Part shown: positions 34,817 to 43,403 of the stretch, piece by piece | How positions within the stretch are numbered: the stretch's first letter is position 1 | Layout: each line of letters opens with the position of its first letter | NCBI RefSeq assembly: GCF_001682855.1 | Contig: NZ_MAQW01000012.1 | Coordinates: 372,001 to 436,000, forward strand | Direction of reading: 5' to 3' | DNA from: Bacillus sp. FJAT-27264 | GTDB taxonomy: Bacteria; Bacillota; Bacilli; Paenibacillales; Paenibacillaceae | DNA length: 64,000 bases | Notes under the pieces: generated by a model | The model's database searches: none | What the model was told of the DNA's origin: nothing | What the model saw: the letters and a program-made list of their open reading frames with translations, nothing else | Translations under genes and position numbers: made by a program

Positions 34817-35396
34817 TGCGGTTTCCCCCTTCGCTGTTTTCTTCAACTGCAGACCGGTACACGATAAAATGGCCTTGAAACACCATTTCCTCACCAACAT
34901 ATGTGAACACATCCACCTCAGCCTTGCCGCCACGCCCCGCGAGAGAGCGCACTTGTGCTTTGGCAATGCATTTCTCACCCAGATGAATCATACGCAAGAA
35001 ACGGATATCAGCTGAAGCCGTCAGGGCAATCTCATCGTCAATCACAGCAACTGCAAGCGAATTGGCCTGAGCGAATACGTAATGTCCGCGTGCAATGCCA
35101 TTTCTGGAGAAGACATGATCCTCACTAATCTCAAATATTGAAATGCCGCTCCTGTCGAGCTGCAAGTCTACTATATCCCCTACCACTTCATCCGCAGGCA
35201 GCGAGCGCACCTGATCATAGGAATGCTCAGCCATCTGCTTCATACGCTCACGCAGCTCCGGAATCCCGAGCTCCATCCGATCCAGACGAATCGTCTGGAT
35301 GCTAACCTTCAACTGCCGGGTCAATTCCCGGTCAGTCATGAAAGGATTGCTTCCGATAATCTGAAGCATATGCTGCTGACGATCCTTTTTAGACAT
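34800..35396 (-). CDS. fapR: Fatty acid and phospholipid biosynthesis repressor FapR
   Basis: A 198-residue repressor that senses malonyl-CoA. An N-terminal helix-turn-helix (TDRELTRQLKVSIQTIRLDR) joins a hotdog-fold effector domain (HVFSRNGIARGHYVFAQANS, ALTASADIRF, FTYVGEEMVFQG). It is the first gene of the plsX-fabHDG run and has its own operator upstream (35498-35514). AGGAGGTGA lies 18 bases from the ATG, an unusually long spacing. Confidence 0.97.
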   Translation of the reverse strand: MSKKDRQQHMLQIIGSNPFMTDRELTRQLKVSIQTIRLDRMELGIPELRERMKQMAEHSYDQVRSLPADEVVGDIVDLQLDRSGISIFEISEDHVFSRNGIARGHYVFAQANSLAVAVIDDEIALTASADIRFLRMIHLGEKCIAKAQVRSLAGRGGKAEVDVFTYVGEEMVFQGHFIVYRSAVEENSEGGNRSADRH

Positions 35397-35497
35397 CCGC
35401 TCGATGGCGGCTCACCTCCTGGCACGTGCTGAAAACAAAAGCATCCGGCCACACAATGGCCGCTGTCCATATGGATATGAAATCTTATAAGCTCATT

Positions 35498-35525
35498 TTA
35501 GAACCAGGTACTAATATGTAGTATA
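35498..35525 (-). promoter_or_regulatory. FapR operator and -10 box of the fapR operon
   Basis: The 17-bp palindrome TTAGAACCAGGTACTAA (35498-35514; TTAGTACCTGGTTCTAA on the minus strand) matches the known FapR box. The -10 TATACT is at 35520-35525, so the operator covers the transcription start region. A -35 is not obvious (TTTATT is 17 bases upstream). Malonyl-CoA should relieve repression. Confidence 0.88.
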
Positions 35526-35611
35526 AAGCATGCCGCCGGAAAAATAAAGCATTGACTTCCAAAGCGGCTTCTCATTTGTATCCAAAACTATGTAATTTGA
35601 TGATTAAAAGA

Positions 35612-35643
35612 AACGCCCTCCTCTTATAATAAAAGGAGAGCGC
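35612..35643 (-). terminator. Terminator of yceD-rpmF
   Basis: ACGCCCTCCT (35613-35622) pairs with AGGAGAGCG (35634-35642), with one wobble; TTTCTTTT follows on the minus strand, 20 bases after the rpmF stop. Confidence 0.8.
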
Positions 35644-35661
35644 TCGTCATCTCGCCAAAAA

Positions 35662-35835
35662 CTATTGCTTGATGATTTCTCTTGCTTTGTACGTTCCGCA
35701 CACTTTACATACGTGGTGAGCAAGCTTCAATTCTCCACATTGTTCACATTTAACCATGCCCGGCACAGCCAATTTAAAGTGAGTGCGACGTTTGTCACGG
35801 CGTGTCTTAGACGTTCTACGTTGAGGTACTGCCAT
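35662..35835 (-). CDS. rpmF: Ribosomal protein L32
   Basis: A 57-residue zinc-binding L32. The N-terminus [19 protein letters not shown] and the two Cys pairs ([17 protein letters not shown]) are canonical. Because all four Cys are present, it is the zinc-containing form. ATG at 35835 follows AGGAGGTGG. It sits downstream of the DUF177 gene, as in most bacteria. Confidence 0.97.
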   Translation of the reverse strand: MAVPQRRTSKTRRDKRRTHFKLAVPGMVKCEQCGELKLAHHVCKVCGTYKAREIIKQ

Positions 35836-35900
35836 GTGTTTCCACCTCCTAATTCGATTTAACCCGCGTAAACTGCGGGAGATAGGTCTCATTCAATGTT

Positions 35901-36410
35901 TCATTTGAAAAAGTTTTTCAACCCAGCAAGCCGAGGATCGACTACTGTGTTGTCGCAACTGCAGGTGCCTTCGTTCAAGTTCTGTCCGCAATTATGACAA
36001 AGACCAAGACAGTCTGCCTTGCACATTACCGAATCCGGTAAGTGCAGTACGAAATGTTCTTCCACATACGGGATAAGATCCACACTCTCATCCTTGACGT
36101 AGATGAGTTCATCATCTTCGTCTTCTGGAAGTTCCGGCTGCTTCAGCCACTTGAAAGTCTCGGCAAAAGGAATCTCCAGATGACTGTGAGCCTCTTCAAG
36201 ACAGCGGCCACATAACATGTCCACATCTCCACTCAGCGTTCCCACCACGTTCACACAATCGGTACCCGCGGGCAGCGCATTAAGGTTCACTGAGAGTGGT
36301 CCAACAGTCAGAATATCCTTGCGCCCTTTGACAACCTCACTAACGTCCACAGATTCATGGAGCTTCAGAGGCTCGTCGGCATTCGCAATTTTGCGAAAGT
36401 GAATCTTCAT
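35901..36410 (-). CDS. DUF177 (YceD-like) protein
   Basis: A 169-residue protein of the YceD/DUF177 family, which always neighbours rpmF and is linked to 23S rRNA accumulation in some organisms. Visible: LSGDVDMLCGRCLEEAH with a CxxC, an acidic middle region, and a C-terminal Cys cluster (CKADCLGLCHNCGQNL, CSC) likely to bind zinc. The ATG at 36410 follows GGGAGTGAT. It is the first gene after the promoter at 36439-36468. Confidence 0.92.
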   Translation of the reverse strand: MKIHFRKIANADEPLKLHESVDVSEVVKGRKDILTVGPLSVNLNALPAGTDCVNVVGTLSGDVDMLCGRCLEEAHSHLEIPFAETFKWLKQPELPEDEDDELIYVKDESVDLIPYVEEHFVLHLPDSVMCKADCLGLCHNCGQNLNEGTCSCDNTVVDPRLAGLKNFFK

Positions 36411-36438
36411 CAGTATCACTCCCAAACAAACAAAATTT

Positions 36439-36468
36439 ATTATACCTAGCATTGGTTAGCTTTGTCAA
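36439..36468 (-). promoter_or_regulatory. Promoter of yceD-rpmF
   Basis: Consensus TTGACA (36463-36468) and TATAAT (36439-36444) on the minus strand with an 18-base spacer. Confidence 0.9.
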
Positions 36469-36571
36469 CCATTTTCCCTTTATATTGTTTCGGAAAAGAC
36501 GGAGAATTATGATATAACTATTGGCAGTAGCCAAAAGCCGACTATTATAACAATACAGGAGTGAGATATCG

Positions 36572-37813
36572 GTGACAACGGTAGGTATTATTGCAGAATA
36601 TAATCCTTTACATAACGGGCATGTTCATCATTACACAGAGGCGAAAAAAATCTCTGGGGCCGAGCACACAATTGTAGTGATGAGCGGCCCCTTCACCCAG
36701 CGCGGCGAGCCGGCGGCGGTGAGCAAGCAAGCCCGGACGGAGATGGCGCTCCATATGGGCGCCGATCTCGTGATTGAGCTGCCGGTGGCCTATGCCGTCC
36801 AACCGGCAGAATGGTTCGCCCACGGGGCCGTGGCCTTGCTGGAAGCGACCGGGGTCGTGGACAGCCTGTGCTTCGGCTCCGAAGCCGGCACTTTGGGCTC
36901 GCTGCTGCCCCTTGCGGCATACCTTGCCGAAGAGAGCAGCGAGCTTCAGGGCGAAATCCGCCGCCGCATGGCGCTCGGAGAGAGCTTCCCCGCCGCCTAC
37001 AGCGCAGCGGCGGCGGTCGCCTGGGAAGGGTTTCTCCTGGGAGAGGAGAAACCGGACGGCGGCGCGGCTGAGCTTCTGCGCCAGCCGAACAACAGCCTCG
37101 GCTTGCATTACCTCATCGCACTCCAGCGGCTAAAGAGCAAGATTACTCCGCTTACTGTGCCGCGGACCGGCGCAGGCTTCCATGATCCGCTCCAGCCCGG
37201 CTCCTCGATCGCCAGCGCGACGGCTATCCGCCGGCTGCTGGGGGAGGGCGGTTCTCCGGCACCATATATGCCGGAATATAGCCTGTCCATCCTTGAGCGC
37301 GAGCGCGCGGCTGGCCGCGGCCCACTGGACTGGGAGAGCTTCCGCACTCCTCTGCGTCATCTGCTCTCTACCCGCACCGCAGACGAGCTGCGGGCCTTCC
37401 ATGACATGAATGAAGGCCTGGAGAACCGGCTGCTGCGCGTCATGCCCGAGCTGGAGCAGTTCACGATAGAGAGCTTGCTCCAGTCAGTGAAGAGCAAACG
37501 CTACACCCGCACTCGCCTCCAGCGGCTATTGCTCCATCTTTTGCTGGGACATAGCAAGGAGGAACTGGCTTCTTCCGTACTGGCAGAGGGACCCGGATAT
37601 ATCCGGGTCCTCGGATTTAGGGAAAGTGGCCGGCCTCTGCTCAAAAAAATGAAGCAAAGCGCTTCCCTGCCCGTCGTCTTGCGGCCTGCGCTTTGCCCCC
37701 ATACACAGCTTACCCGTGATATTCAGGCCGCCGCTGCTTATGCCGGTGCCTTCCAGCACCCCCTGCGTGCGGACCTGTACCGCGATTATCTGGAGCCTCC
37801 GGTCAGGGTTTGA
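36572..37813 (+). CDS. tmcAL: tRNA(Met) cytidine acetate ligase TmcAL (YlbM)
   Basis: A 413-residue enzyme that makes N4-acetylcytidine at the wobble base of elongator tRNA(Met), using acetate and ATP. The N-terminal nucleotidyltransferase motif is GIIAEYNPLHNGHVHHY; MSGPFTQRGEPA and GADLVIELP follow. The start is GTG at 36572 with CAGGAGTGA upstream. The 3' end overlaps the convergent sepM gene by 11 bases. The middle of the gene is very GC-rich. In B. subtilis the gene runs with its ylb neighbours; here it is divergent from yceD. Confidence 0.94.
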   Translation: MTTVGIIAEYNPLHNGHVHHYTEAKKISGAEHTIVVMSGPFTQRGEPAAVSKQARTEMALHMGADLVIELPVAYAVQPAEWFAHGAVALLEATGVVDSLCFGSEAGTLGSLLPLAAYLAEESSELQGEIRRRMALGESFPAAYSAAAAVAWEGFLLGEEKPDGGAAELLRQPNNSLGLHYLIALQRLKSKITPLTVPRTGAGFHDPLQPGSSIASATAIRRLLGEGGSPAPYMPEYSLSILERERAAGRGPLDWESFRTPLRHLLSTRTADELRAFHDMNEGLENRLLRVMPELEQFTIESLLQSVKSKRYTRTRLQRLLLHLLLGHSKEELASSVLAEGPGYIRVLGFRESGRPLLKKMKQSASLPVVLRPALCPHTQLTRDIQAAAAYAGAFQHPLRADLYRDYLEPPVRV

Positions 37814-38840
37814 CCGGAAGCTTTTTCATATAATCCAGTGCCTCTGCCAGCGTAGATACGGGTACCAGCTTCATGGCTGTACCGATCTTATCCGCCTTAG
37901 CCTTAGCCTCATCGTAATTTTTGACAGGCACGAAGAAAAACTCCGCTCCAGCCCGGTCGGCGGCTACAATTTTGTGTTTCACCCCGCCAATCGGTCCTAC
38001 CACGCCATCTGCATCAATGGTGCCGGTTCCGGCTACCCGATGTCCTTTGGTAAGATCACCTGGCGTCAAACGATTGTAAATTTCCATAGTAAACATCAAA
38101 CCTGCTGAGGGACCGCCAACATCTGTGTTGACAAAGCTTACGCTTTTCCCAGGTTCCTGAGGCTCTACTCTCTGAACCACACCAATGACCACACCAAGGC
38201 CCGGACGTCCGGCTGCCGCGTCTTTATCCTTCACTTCCACAAGCGTAACTTCTTCTTCCAGCTTCTGATCCGCACGCTGCAATGTTACTTTCACCTTATC
38301 GCCAATGCTTCGCGCAGATAACAGGGTAGAGAGGGCCGCCGGATCCGTTACCGGATTACCATCCACATTCAAGATCTTGTCTCCCGGCTGGAACTGACTC
38401 TTATTACTCTGATTAGGAACAGAGAACACGTAGAGATAATCCGTAATATCCTTATAAGGAATGCCTGCCGCATGATAGGCTGCCTGCACTGCCAGAGACT
38501 GCGAGCTGTTCATATAGTAGACCTGCTCTGCTGCATATTCCTCTTCAGACTTATCTCCAAGCCGCGTATCCTTACGGGCAATCTCTGCATTGCTGTTGAA
38601 CATGTTGGCCACCAGCAGCGCCACATTCGCATAACTGGCCGAAACCGTCGTCATCATGAAGGTTCCTTGTTCGGCGGGATCACCATTCTCCACCTTAATC
38701 ATCGGAGCGACCTCCGAAGCGCTGCCCGGCTGGTACATGATGTATGGCGTACTCATAAATACAAATACATAAACGACCACTATAAACGTGCAAAGGTAGA
38801 CTATAGAGCGAAGTCCTGCCCGGCGCTTCAGTTGTTTCAC
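37803..38840 (-). CDS. sepM: PDZ/Lon-type membrane protease SepM/YlbL
   Basis: A 345-residue membrane-anchored protease. One N-terminal membrane segment (IVYLCTFIVVVYVFVFM), a PDZ domain (about 130-215; KFQPGDKI-like text QFQPGDKILNVDGNPV), and a Lon-type protease domain with catalytic Ser about 245 (VGGPSAGLMF) and Lys in GGVKHKI. In B. subtilis YlbL contributes to DNA-damage checkpoint recovery; in streptococci SepM processes a peptide pheromone. The GTG at 38840 follows GAAGGG by seven bases and gives the family length; a longer frame to 38945 would run through a repeat and is rejected. Confidence 0.93.
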   Translation of the reverse strand: MKQLKRRAGLRSIVYLCTFIVVVYVFVFMSTPYIMYQPGSASEVAPMIKVENGDPAEQGTFMMTTVSASYANVALLVANMFNSNAEIARKDTRLGDKSEEEYAAEQVYYMNSSQSLAVQAAYHAAGIPYKDITDYLYVFSVPNQSNKSQFQPGDKILNVDGNPVTDPAALSTLLSARSIGDKVKVTLQRADQKLEEEVTLVEVKDKDAAAGRPGLGVVIGVVQRVEPQEPGKSVSFVNTDVGGPSAGLMFTMEIYNRLTPGDLTKGHRVAGTGTIDADGVVGPIGGVKHKIVAADRAGAEFFFVPVKNYDEAKAKADKIGTAMKLVPVSTLAEALDYMKKLPVKP

Positions 38841-38864
38841 GGTTGTTCCCTTCTTTCCCCTGAC

Positions 38865-38904
38865 TATAGCGTAAAACATATAAATCCTTATATTTTCAAA
38901 AAAC
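38865..38904. repeat. Interspersed repeat, short copy
   Basis: 37 of 39 bases match 28376-28414. It lies between the divergent sepM and ylbJ genes, 25 bases upstream of the sepM start, and could contribute a promoter to sepM. Confidence 0.7.
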
Positions 38905-38997
38905 ACTGCCATCAGCCTTTGGCATGACGGTTGTCTCCCCTGCATAAATTGATAACATTACCACCCTGTCCTAAGTTATGAAGAGGTGATCCCAGAA

Positions 38998-40239
38998 ATG
39001 AACACTAAAATACGCAGGCTCGGAGTCCGGTCCATCCCGTTTCTCTCCGGGATGCTGGCCATTCTGCTCGCCGCAGCCATCGTGGCTTCGCCAGAGTCGT
39101 CCTTTGCAGCCTCTCTGCAAGGGCTGAAGCTCTGGTGGAGCCTCGTCTTCCCGGCGCTGCTGCCATTCCTGATGCTGTCAGAGATGCTGACCGCATCAGG
39201 CTTTGTACATGGCATCGGCGTGCTCCTTGAACCGCTGATGACCCGAGTCTTCCGGCTGCCCGGGGCCGGTGGCTGGACGCTTGCCTTGGGGGCCACAGCC
39301 GGCTTCCCCGGCGGTGCTGGAGGCGTCCTCCAGCTTCACAAGCAGGGCAGCCTTACCGATAAGGAAGCGGGAAGGCTCGCCTCGCTGGTTCATTTTGCAA
39401 GTCCTGTAACGCTGCTAATCGTTATCGGAGCAGCGCTGCTGCACCATCCTGCAGCAGGCTATAGCCTGCTGGTCTTGCATTGGCTTGCGGGCCTACTGGC
39501 AGGCTTCACTGCCTCCCGGCTGGGGCGGCAGCCCTCAAAGCCACCTGCCTCGATGACCGTATCACACACCAAGCGAGACTCCCTGTACCATCGGGTCACG
39601 AATGCTGCTGCTCATGCCCGGGCACAGGATGGCCGGAGCTTTGGCAAGCTGCTGGGCGAAGCTGTAGGCAATGCGGTACAGAACCTGATGATCGTAGGTG
39701 GTTACATTATTATGTTCGCCGTGATCATTAACATCCTGGTCCGCTTGTTCCCGCAGCTGCCCGCAGCCCTGCCGGCCAGTCTGCTGGAACTTCACCTGGG
39801 CGCCCAGGCTTTGACCGGTATGACTTCCACAGTCGGAGCTACTGCCGCTACATCACTGAACGGAGTAACCAGTATCCTGGGTTTCGCCCTAATATCAGCG
39901 GCACTGGGCTGGAGCGGCATCTGTGCGCAGCTTCAGGTGCTGACACTGCTAAAATCAGCAGGCATGCGATTCCTGCCCTTCGCAGCAGTCCGTTTGCTGC
40001 ACGGCAGTTACGCTTTTGTATTAACTCTGCTGCTCTGGAAGCCGCTGATGTCATTGCAAGAGAAAACCCTGCCGACTTTCACGGGAACACAAATTCTGCC
40101 CGCCGGAGACGTACAGACTTCTACATTATGGAGCGCATTTCCACAGCTGCTGGGTGTGCAAATCTCCCTGCTAGCCCTGCTCATGCTGCTTTCTGGTGCA
40201 GTGTACCTCTTTACTTTAATTCGTCGGCATTCCGGTTGA
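38998..40239 (+). CDS. ylbJ: Sporulation integral membrane protein YlbJ
   Basis: A 413-residue membrane protein with nucleoside-recognition (gate) type domains: WWSLVFPALLPFLMLSEML, GFPGGAGGVLQLH and a second half with VQNLMIVGGYIIMFAVIINI. In B. subtilis ylbJ is sigma-E controlled and needed for spore cortex formation. The ATG at 38998 follows GAGGTGAT by eight bases. The 3' end overlaps convergent coaD by 29 bases. Confidence 0.92.
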   Translation: MNTKIRRLGVRSIPFLSGMLAILLAAAIVASPESSFAASLQGLKLWWSLVFPALLPFLMLSEMLTASGFVHGIGVLLEPLMTRVFRLPGAGGWTLALGATAGFPGGAGGVLQLHKQGSLTDKEAGRLASLVHFASPVTLLIVIGAALLHHPAAGYSLLVLHWLAGLLAGFTASRLGRQPSKPPASMTVSHTKRDSLYHRVTNAAAHARAQDGRSFGKLLGEAVGNAVQNLMIVGGYIIMFAVIINILVRLFPQLPAALPASLLELHLGAQALTGMTSTVGATAATSLNGVTSILGFALISAALGWSGICAQLQVLTLLKSAGMRFLPFAAVRLLHGSYAFVLTLLLWKPLMSLQEKTLPTFTGTQILPAGDVQTSTLWSAFPQLLGVQISLLALLMLLSGAVYLFTLIRRHSG

Positions 40240-40729
40240 ACTTCAGCTTCATCGCCTGCTCTACCTCTGGTGTGACAAACTCGGTGACATTGCCGCCGAA
40301 ATGAGCAATTTCCTTCACCACACTGGAACTTAGATAAGAATATTTCGGGTTAGTCATCATAAAAATAGTCTCCGCAGTCGGGCTAAGACTATGGTTAATG
40401 GAAGCATTCTGCAGTTCGTATTCAAAATCCGTTACGGTGCGTATACCACGTACGATGACCTGTGCATCTTTTTGCCGGACATAGTTAACTAGCAGATCCC
40501 TGAAGCTGTCGATCTCCACGTTAGGGATGTCCACTGTAGCCTGGCGCAGCAGGTCAGTACGTTCCTCCACGGTGAACAGTGGATTTTTACTTAAATTGTT
40601 CAGCACCGCCACGATCAGACGGTCAAACTGCTTGGCCGCACGATGAATAATATCCATATGCCCCATGGTGACCGGATCAAACGTTCCCGGATATATGGCA
40701 ATGCGTTCTTTTCTAATTGGCTGACTCAT
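40211..40729 (-). CDS. coaD: Phosphopantetheine adenylyltransferase CoaD
   Basis: A 172-residue enzyme for the fourth step of coenzyme A synthesis. The nucleotidyl transfer motif is AIYPGTFDPVTMGHMDII (TxGH); VNYVRQKDAQVIVRGIRTVTD and YSYLSSSVVKEIAHFGG complete the fold. The ATG at 40729 follows GAGGAACAGG. The gene overlaps rsmD by 17 bases, as in many Bacillota. Confidence 0.97.
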   Translation of the reverse strand: MSQPIRKERIAIYPGTFDPVTMGHMDIIHRAAKQFDRLIVAVLNNLSKNPLFTVEERTDLLRQATVDIPNVEIDSFRDLLVNYVRQKDAQVIVRGIRTVTDFEYELQNASINHSLSPTAETIFMMTNPKYSYLSSSVVKEIAHFGGNVTEFVTPEVEQAMKLKFNRNADELK

Positions 40730-41321
40730 CCTGTTCCTCCCCACCACTTCCGGTTTCATCCGGTCCAGCGGCTTCATACTGATAGATCGAGACTGTCGTT
40801 TCTCCGTACACAGCCTGCCGCACTCTGTAGAATCCCTTGATATCCTCAGGGTAGTCATATCCTGATTCATGTTCAAGGACAATCGTCGCATCTTCTTGCA
40901 GCAGCCCTTTTTCGGCCAGAGCCAGCATCAGTTCATCCCCGTGCTTCAGCTTGTAAGGCGGGTCCAAAAACACTAGATCGAACCGTCTCCCCCGTTTTTC
41001 CAAAGCGCTGATCGCTCTGCCCGCATCGTTCCGGTATACTTCTGCCTGGCCCTCAAGCTTGGTTGCCTTCAGGTTGGCACGCACCGTGTCGATGCTTTTA
41101 GGCTCCATGTCTACAAATACGGCCTTGTCCATCCCTCTACTCAGGGCTTCTATCCCCAATCCGCCTGTCCCGGCAAACAAATCAAGCGCCGAACCCCCGT
41201 CAAAATAAGGGCCAATCATGCTGAATAGCGCTTCCTTGACCTTGTCCGTTGTTGGCCTTGTCCCACTTCCCGGAACACTTTTTAGGGGCCTCCCCTTTGC
41301 ACTTCCCGATACCACTCTCAC
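40713..41321 (-). CDS. rsmD: 16S rRNA (guanine-966-N2) methyltransferase RsmD
   Basis: A 202-residue methyltransferase. Start of the fold: VRVVSGSAKGRPLKSVPG; SAM motif ALDLFAGTGGLGIEALSRG; catalytic DPPY in FLDPPYKLKH. The GTG at 41321 is chosen because AGGTGA lies eight bases upstream and it matches the B. subtilis N-terminus. The last 15 residues are acidic and Gly-rich, beyond the usual length. Confidence 0.95.
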   Translation of the reverse strand: MRVVSGSAKGRPLKSVPGSGTRPTTDKVKEALFSMIGPYFDGGSALDLFAGTGGLGIEALSRGMDKAVFVDMEPKSIDTVRANLKATKLEGQAEVYRNDAGRAISALEKRGRRFDLVFLDPPYKLKHGDELMLALAEKGLLQEDATIVLEHESGYDYPEDIKGFYRVRQAVYGETTVSIYQYEAAGPDETGSGGEEQDESAN

Positions 41322-41815
41322 GACTTTGCTCACCTGCTTATATCTCTGTTTATTATGCCAAAAAGGGCACAAGTTCACGCCTATCGTACCACATTCGCCC
41401 GCCGAAATAAAAAGTTTGTATCTTTATGTCGGATCTAGCGGTATCCCACCTTTTCCGAGTAATTTCTAAAGCCGTATGTATAAGATCGAGCAAGCCGGGA
41501 CATCATGTAGTTATCGACATCACAAAATGTCGTAGACAACCGCGGAGCAGGCTTACGTTTCCCCATAAGCTCTTCGTCCGGTTTCTCCTCTCCCATGAAA
41601 GAGACCCTAGAAATAGGGTCTCGATTTTTTTATTCACATGAATCAATTCACCTGTATCAATTTACTTAAACCCTTCTTTATAAAACACCATTTACGTTTT
41701 TCCAAAAGAATGTTAACTTTGTACGATGGACAAAAGAAAGCAATACAAAGCATTCTAACTGCAAAATGTGCCACTCGAATAAAACGGAGATCGCCTCAAC
41801 CTCAACAGAGTGTAA
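41322..41815. other. Intergenic region with an isolated terminator
   Basis: No convincing protein gene. It holds the rsmD promoter region and, further right, the plus-strand terminator at 41601-41629 without an upstream plus-strand gene, which raises the possibility of a small RNA between about 41440 and 41629. Confidence 0.45.
41601..41629 (+). terminator. Orphan rho-independent terminator
   Basis: GAGACCCTA (41601-41609) and TAGGGTCTC (41614-41622) form a perfect stem, with GATTTTTTT after it. No plus-strand coding gene ends nearby. Confidence 0.8.
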
Positions 41816-42002
41816 ATAAGGACATTCTTGTACCTTAAATTGCATGCAGATGATGTCCAACCTAAATTAAGGACATTTTTGTACCTTAAATTTTCTGATA
41901 TCATGCTTTAAATAGGATTCTCCGTAAAATAGCATACAAAAATGCCCTTATTTCCTCAATTCCACTTAAAACGGCTGAAATAAGGTACAAAATTGCCCTT
42001 AA
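41816..42002. repeat. 187-bp structured repeat element, copy B
   Basis: Units at 41816-41838 and 41867-41889 (forward) and 41929-41951 and 41980-42002 (inverted). Unit 2 is the cleanest: TTAAGG, ACATTTTTGTA, CCTTAA. Layout and length equal those of copy A at 12272-12458. It is next to a bidirectional terminator and tiny genes, not inside any gene. Confidence 0.8.
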
Positions 42003-42063
42003 TATAGGAACACAGCGAGCTAGAGCAATTTTACGATGATATAGATGAAAATAAATGAACACA

Positions 42064-42103
42064 AAAACGGATGCTGTCCTCAATTGAGGATATCACCCGT
42101 TTT
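42064..42103 (-). terminator. Terminator of the small gene at 42178
   Basis: AAAACGG (42064-42070) and CCGTTTT (42097-42103) pair, with an inner CCTCAATTGAGG palindrome; T runs exist on both strands. Confidence 0.75.
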
Positions 42104-42177
42104 TTCGAGATTACTCTCTCAGATTAGAAATAAGACAATTTGTACCTATAATAATATTATTACTTAACGGTTGCTGT

Positions 42178-42435
42178 CTAATGATACTCACTGAATTCCG
42201 AATTTTCTATAACAGATTGATGAATCGGTAACCAACTATTAATGGTTTTTAATTTCACATAATCATTATCGATTGTTAATTGTATATTATCTTCTGTTCC
42301 TCTGTGCTCTTCTTCGCACATCCCCAAGTGAATCATTGCTCCAGTTCCCGGGTCTACGTAAAGTCCTTTCTTAAAAACATTTCCTTGACTATTTCTTTCT
42401 CCATGTATTTGTGAACAAACGATGCAATAATACAT
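42178..42435 (-). CDS. Small cysteine-containing protein of unknown function
   Basis: An 85-residue protein with an N-terminal CIVC pair and one later Cys (GMCEEEH), which could form a partial zinc site. The text between includes YVDPGTGAMIHLG. I do not recognise the family. The ATG follows GAGGTG by seven bases, and a terminator lies 75 bases after the stop, so it is likely a real gene. Confidence 0.65.
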   Translation of the reverse strand: MYYCIVCSQIHGERNSQGNVFKKGLYVDPGTGAMIHLGMCEEEHRGTEDNIQLTIDNDYVKLKTINSWLPIHQSVIENSEFSEYH

Positions 42436-42753
42436 ACATAATCACCTCTTCTTATAAAATAGTTCAAACCTATATTCCGTGGGTGTTGGACACTATCCCT
42501 GCTATTCTATATACGTTGAGTATTCAGATCCACCTAACTTTGCTTATCCCTCTATGTGGTTTGGTTATCGTTAGAAAGTGTTGTTTTCTTCTCGTTAGCT
42601 TGATTAGCTCGTGCGGTTTGGTTGTGACCTTCAGATTGGGTAATTTGAATGTTATCTGATTACGTCGCTCTTACCCCACCGGAAAATGCTGTAATACCAC
42701 TAATAAAAACTGATGAATTGTATGACATCATTTTTGATTTTCACCACCCTAAC
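42436..42753. other. Intergenic stretch, nothing recognised
   Basis: No gene, strong hairpin or repeat is visible beyond the promoter region expected for the small gene at 42178-42435. Confidence 0.5.
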
Positions 42754-42962
42754 CTATTTTGAAATCAGCATATGATAAAGTGTTGAGAGGAGTGCAGGTC
42801 CATTGAGATCATGTTGATAAAACTGCAACGCCTGTTGAGGAATACGATGATCACAAGTAAATCGTACAAGGCCCTTCGTTAAAAAGTTGAAACAAATGTA
42901 TGATAAATATCCCCACGATATTGCTCCCATAAAAATTCCTGTTGACGATCTGACCATTCCAT
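42754..42962 (-). pseudogene. Possible frameshifted small gene
   Basis: From the ATG at 42962 one frame reads MEWSDRQQEFLWEQYRGDIY then HTFVSTF and stops. Shifting frame near that stop gives VRFTCDHRIPQQALQFYQHD followed by LNGPALLSTLYHMLISK, ending at 42754. The two parts look like one 65-70 residue protein broken by an indel. The family is unknown. Confidence 0.35.
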
Positions 42963-43029
42963 CTTCTACACAAGCACTCTAGCATTCCTCTCATATATTG
43001 TATTAAATTGAGAGATGAGGCGATATTCT

Positions 43030-43357
43030 ATGAGCATTCAGTTTCTCGATATGAGGATTTCGCAGGACAGCGCGACGGGTTCACCCGGCGTTGATTTAGT
43101 TCGCTACAGTTAATATGTTTGGCGACATCAGTCTGCAGACTGGTAGTGTGGCTCCCTGCTATGAAAATCTAGTAAGAGTTACCCTTAACGCTTATGCTCG
43201 CCTGAGTGTTTTGCCGAGTGTAATTTACGCGAACGATGTGACCTTCAATATCTCCCGCAATGGTACGCTGATTTTCAGTACAGTCTACCCTTGTTCCACC
43301 TCTAACACGGAGACCAAATATGAAATGGTCGGCATTGCCGTTGCAGGAAACGGTTGA
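43030..43357 (+). pseudogene. Broken gene, surface/exosporium-like beta-rich domain
   Basis: An ATG with GAGATGAGG upstream begins a 27-codon frame (MSIQFLDMRISQDS, then GSPGVDLVRYS) that stops at 43111. Four bases on, a second frame runs to 43357 (MFGDISLQTGSVAPCYENLV, RVTLNAYARLSVLPSVIYAN, DVTFNISRNGTLIFSTVYP). A small indel would join them. The beta-rich text resembles C-terminal domains of secreted or exosporium collagen-like proteins, but this is a weak resemblance. Confidence 0.45.
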
Positions 43358-43403
43358 AAGTAGAACACTACAGTTACGAGCTACAGCTCAAGAAATATCA
43401 AAT

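Noticed and set aside
36600..37400. Long reading frames opposite and inside tmcAL
   Set aside because: GC-rich shadows of tmcAL; no start signals or family motifs.
37803..38945. Longer start for sepM at 38945
   Set aside because: The added residues are encoded by the interspersed repeat and lack an RBS; the GTG at 38840 has a good RBS and gives the family length.
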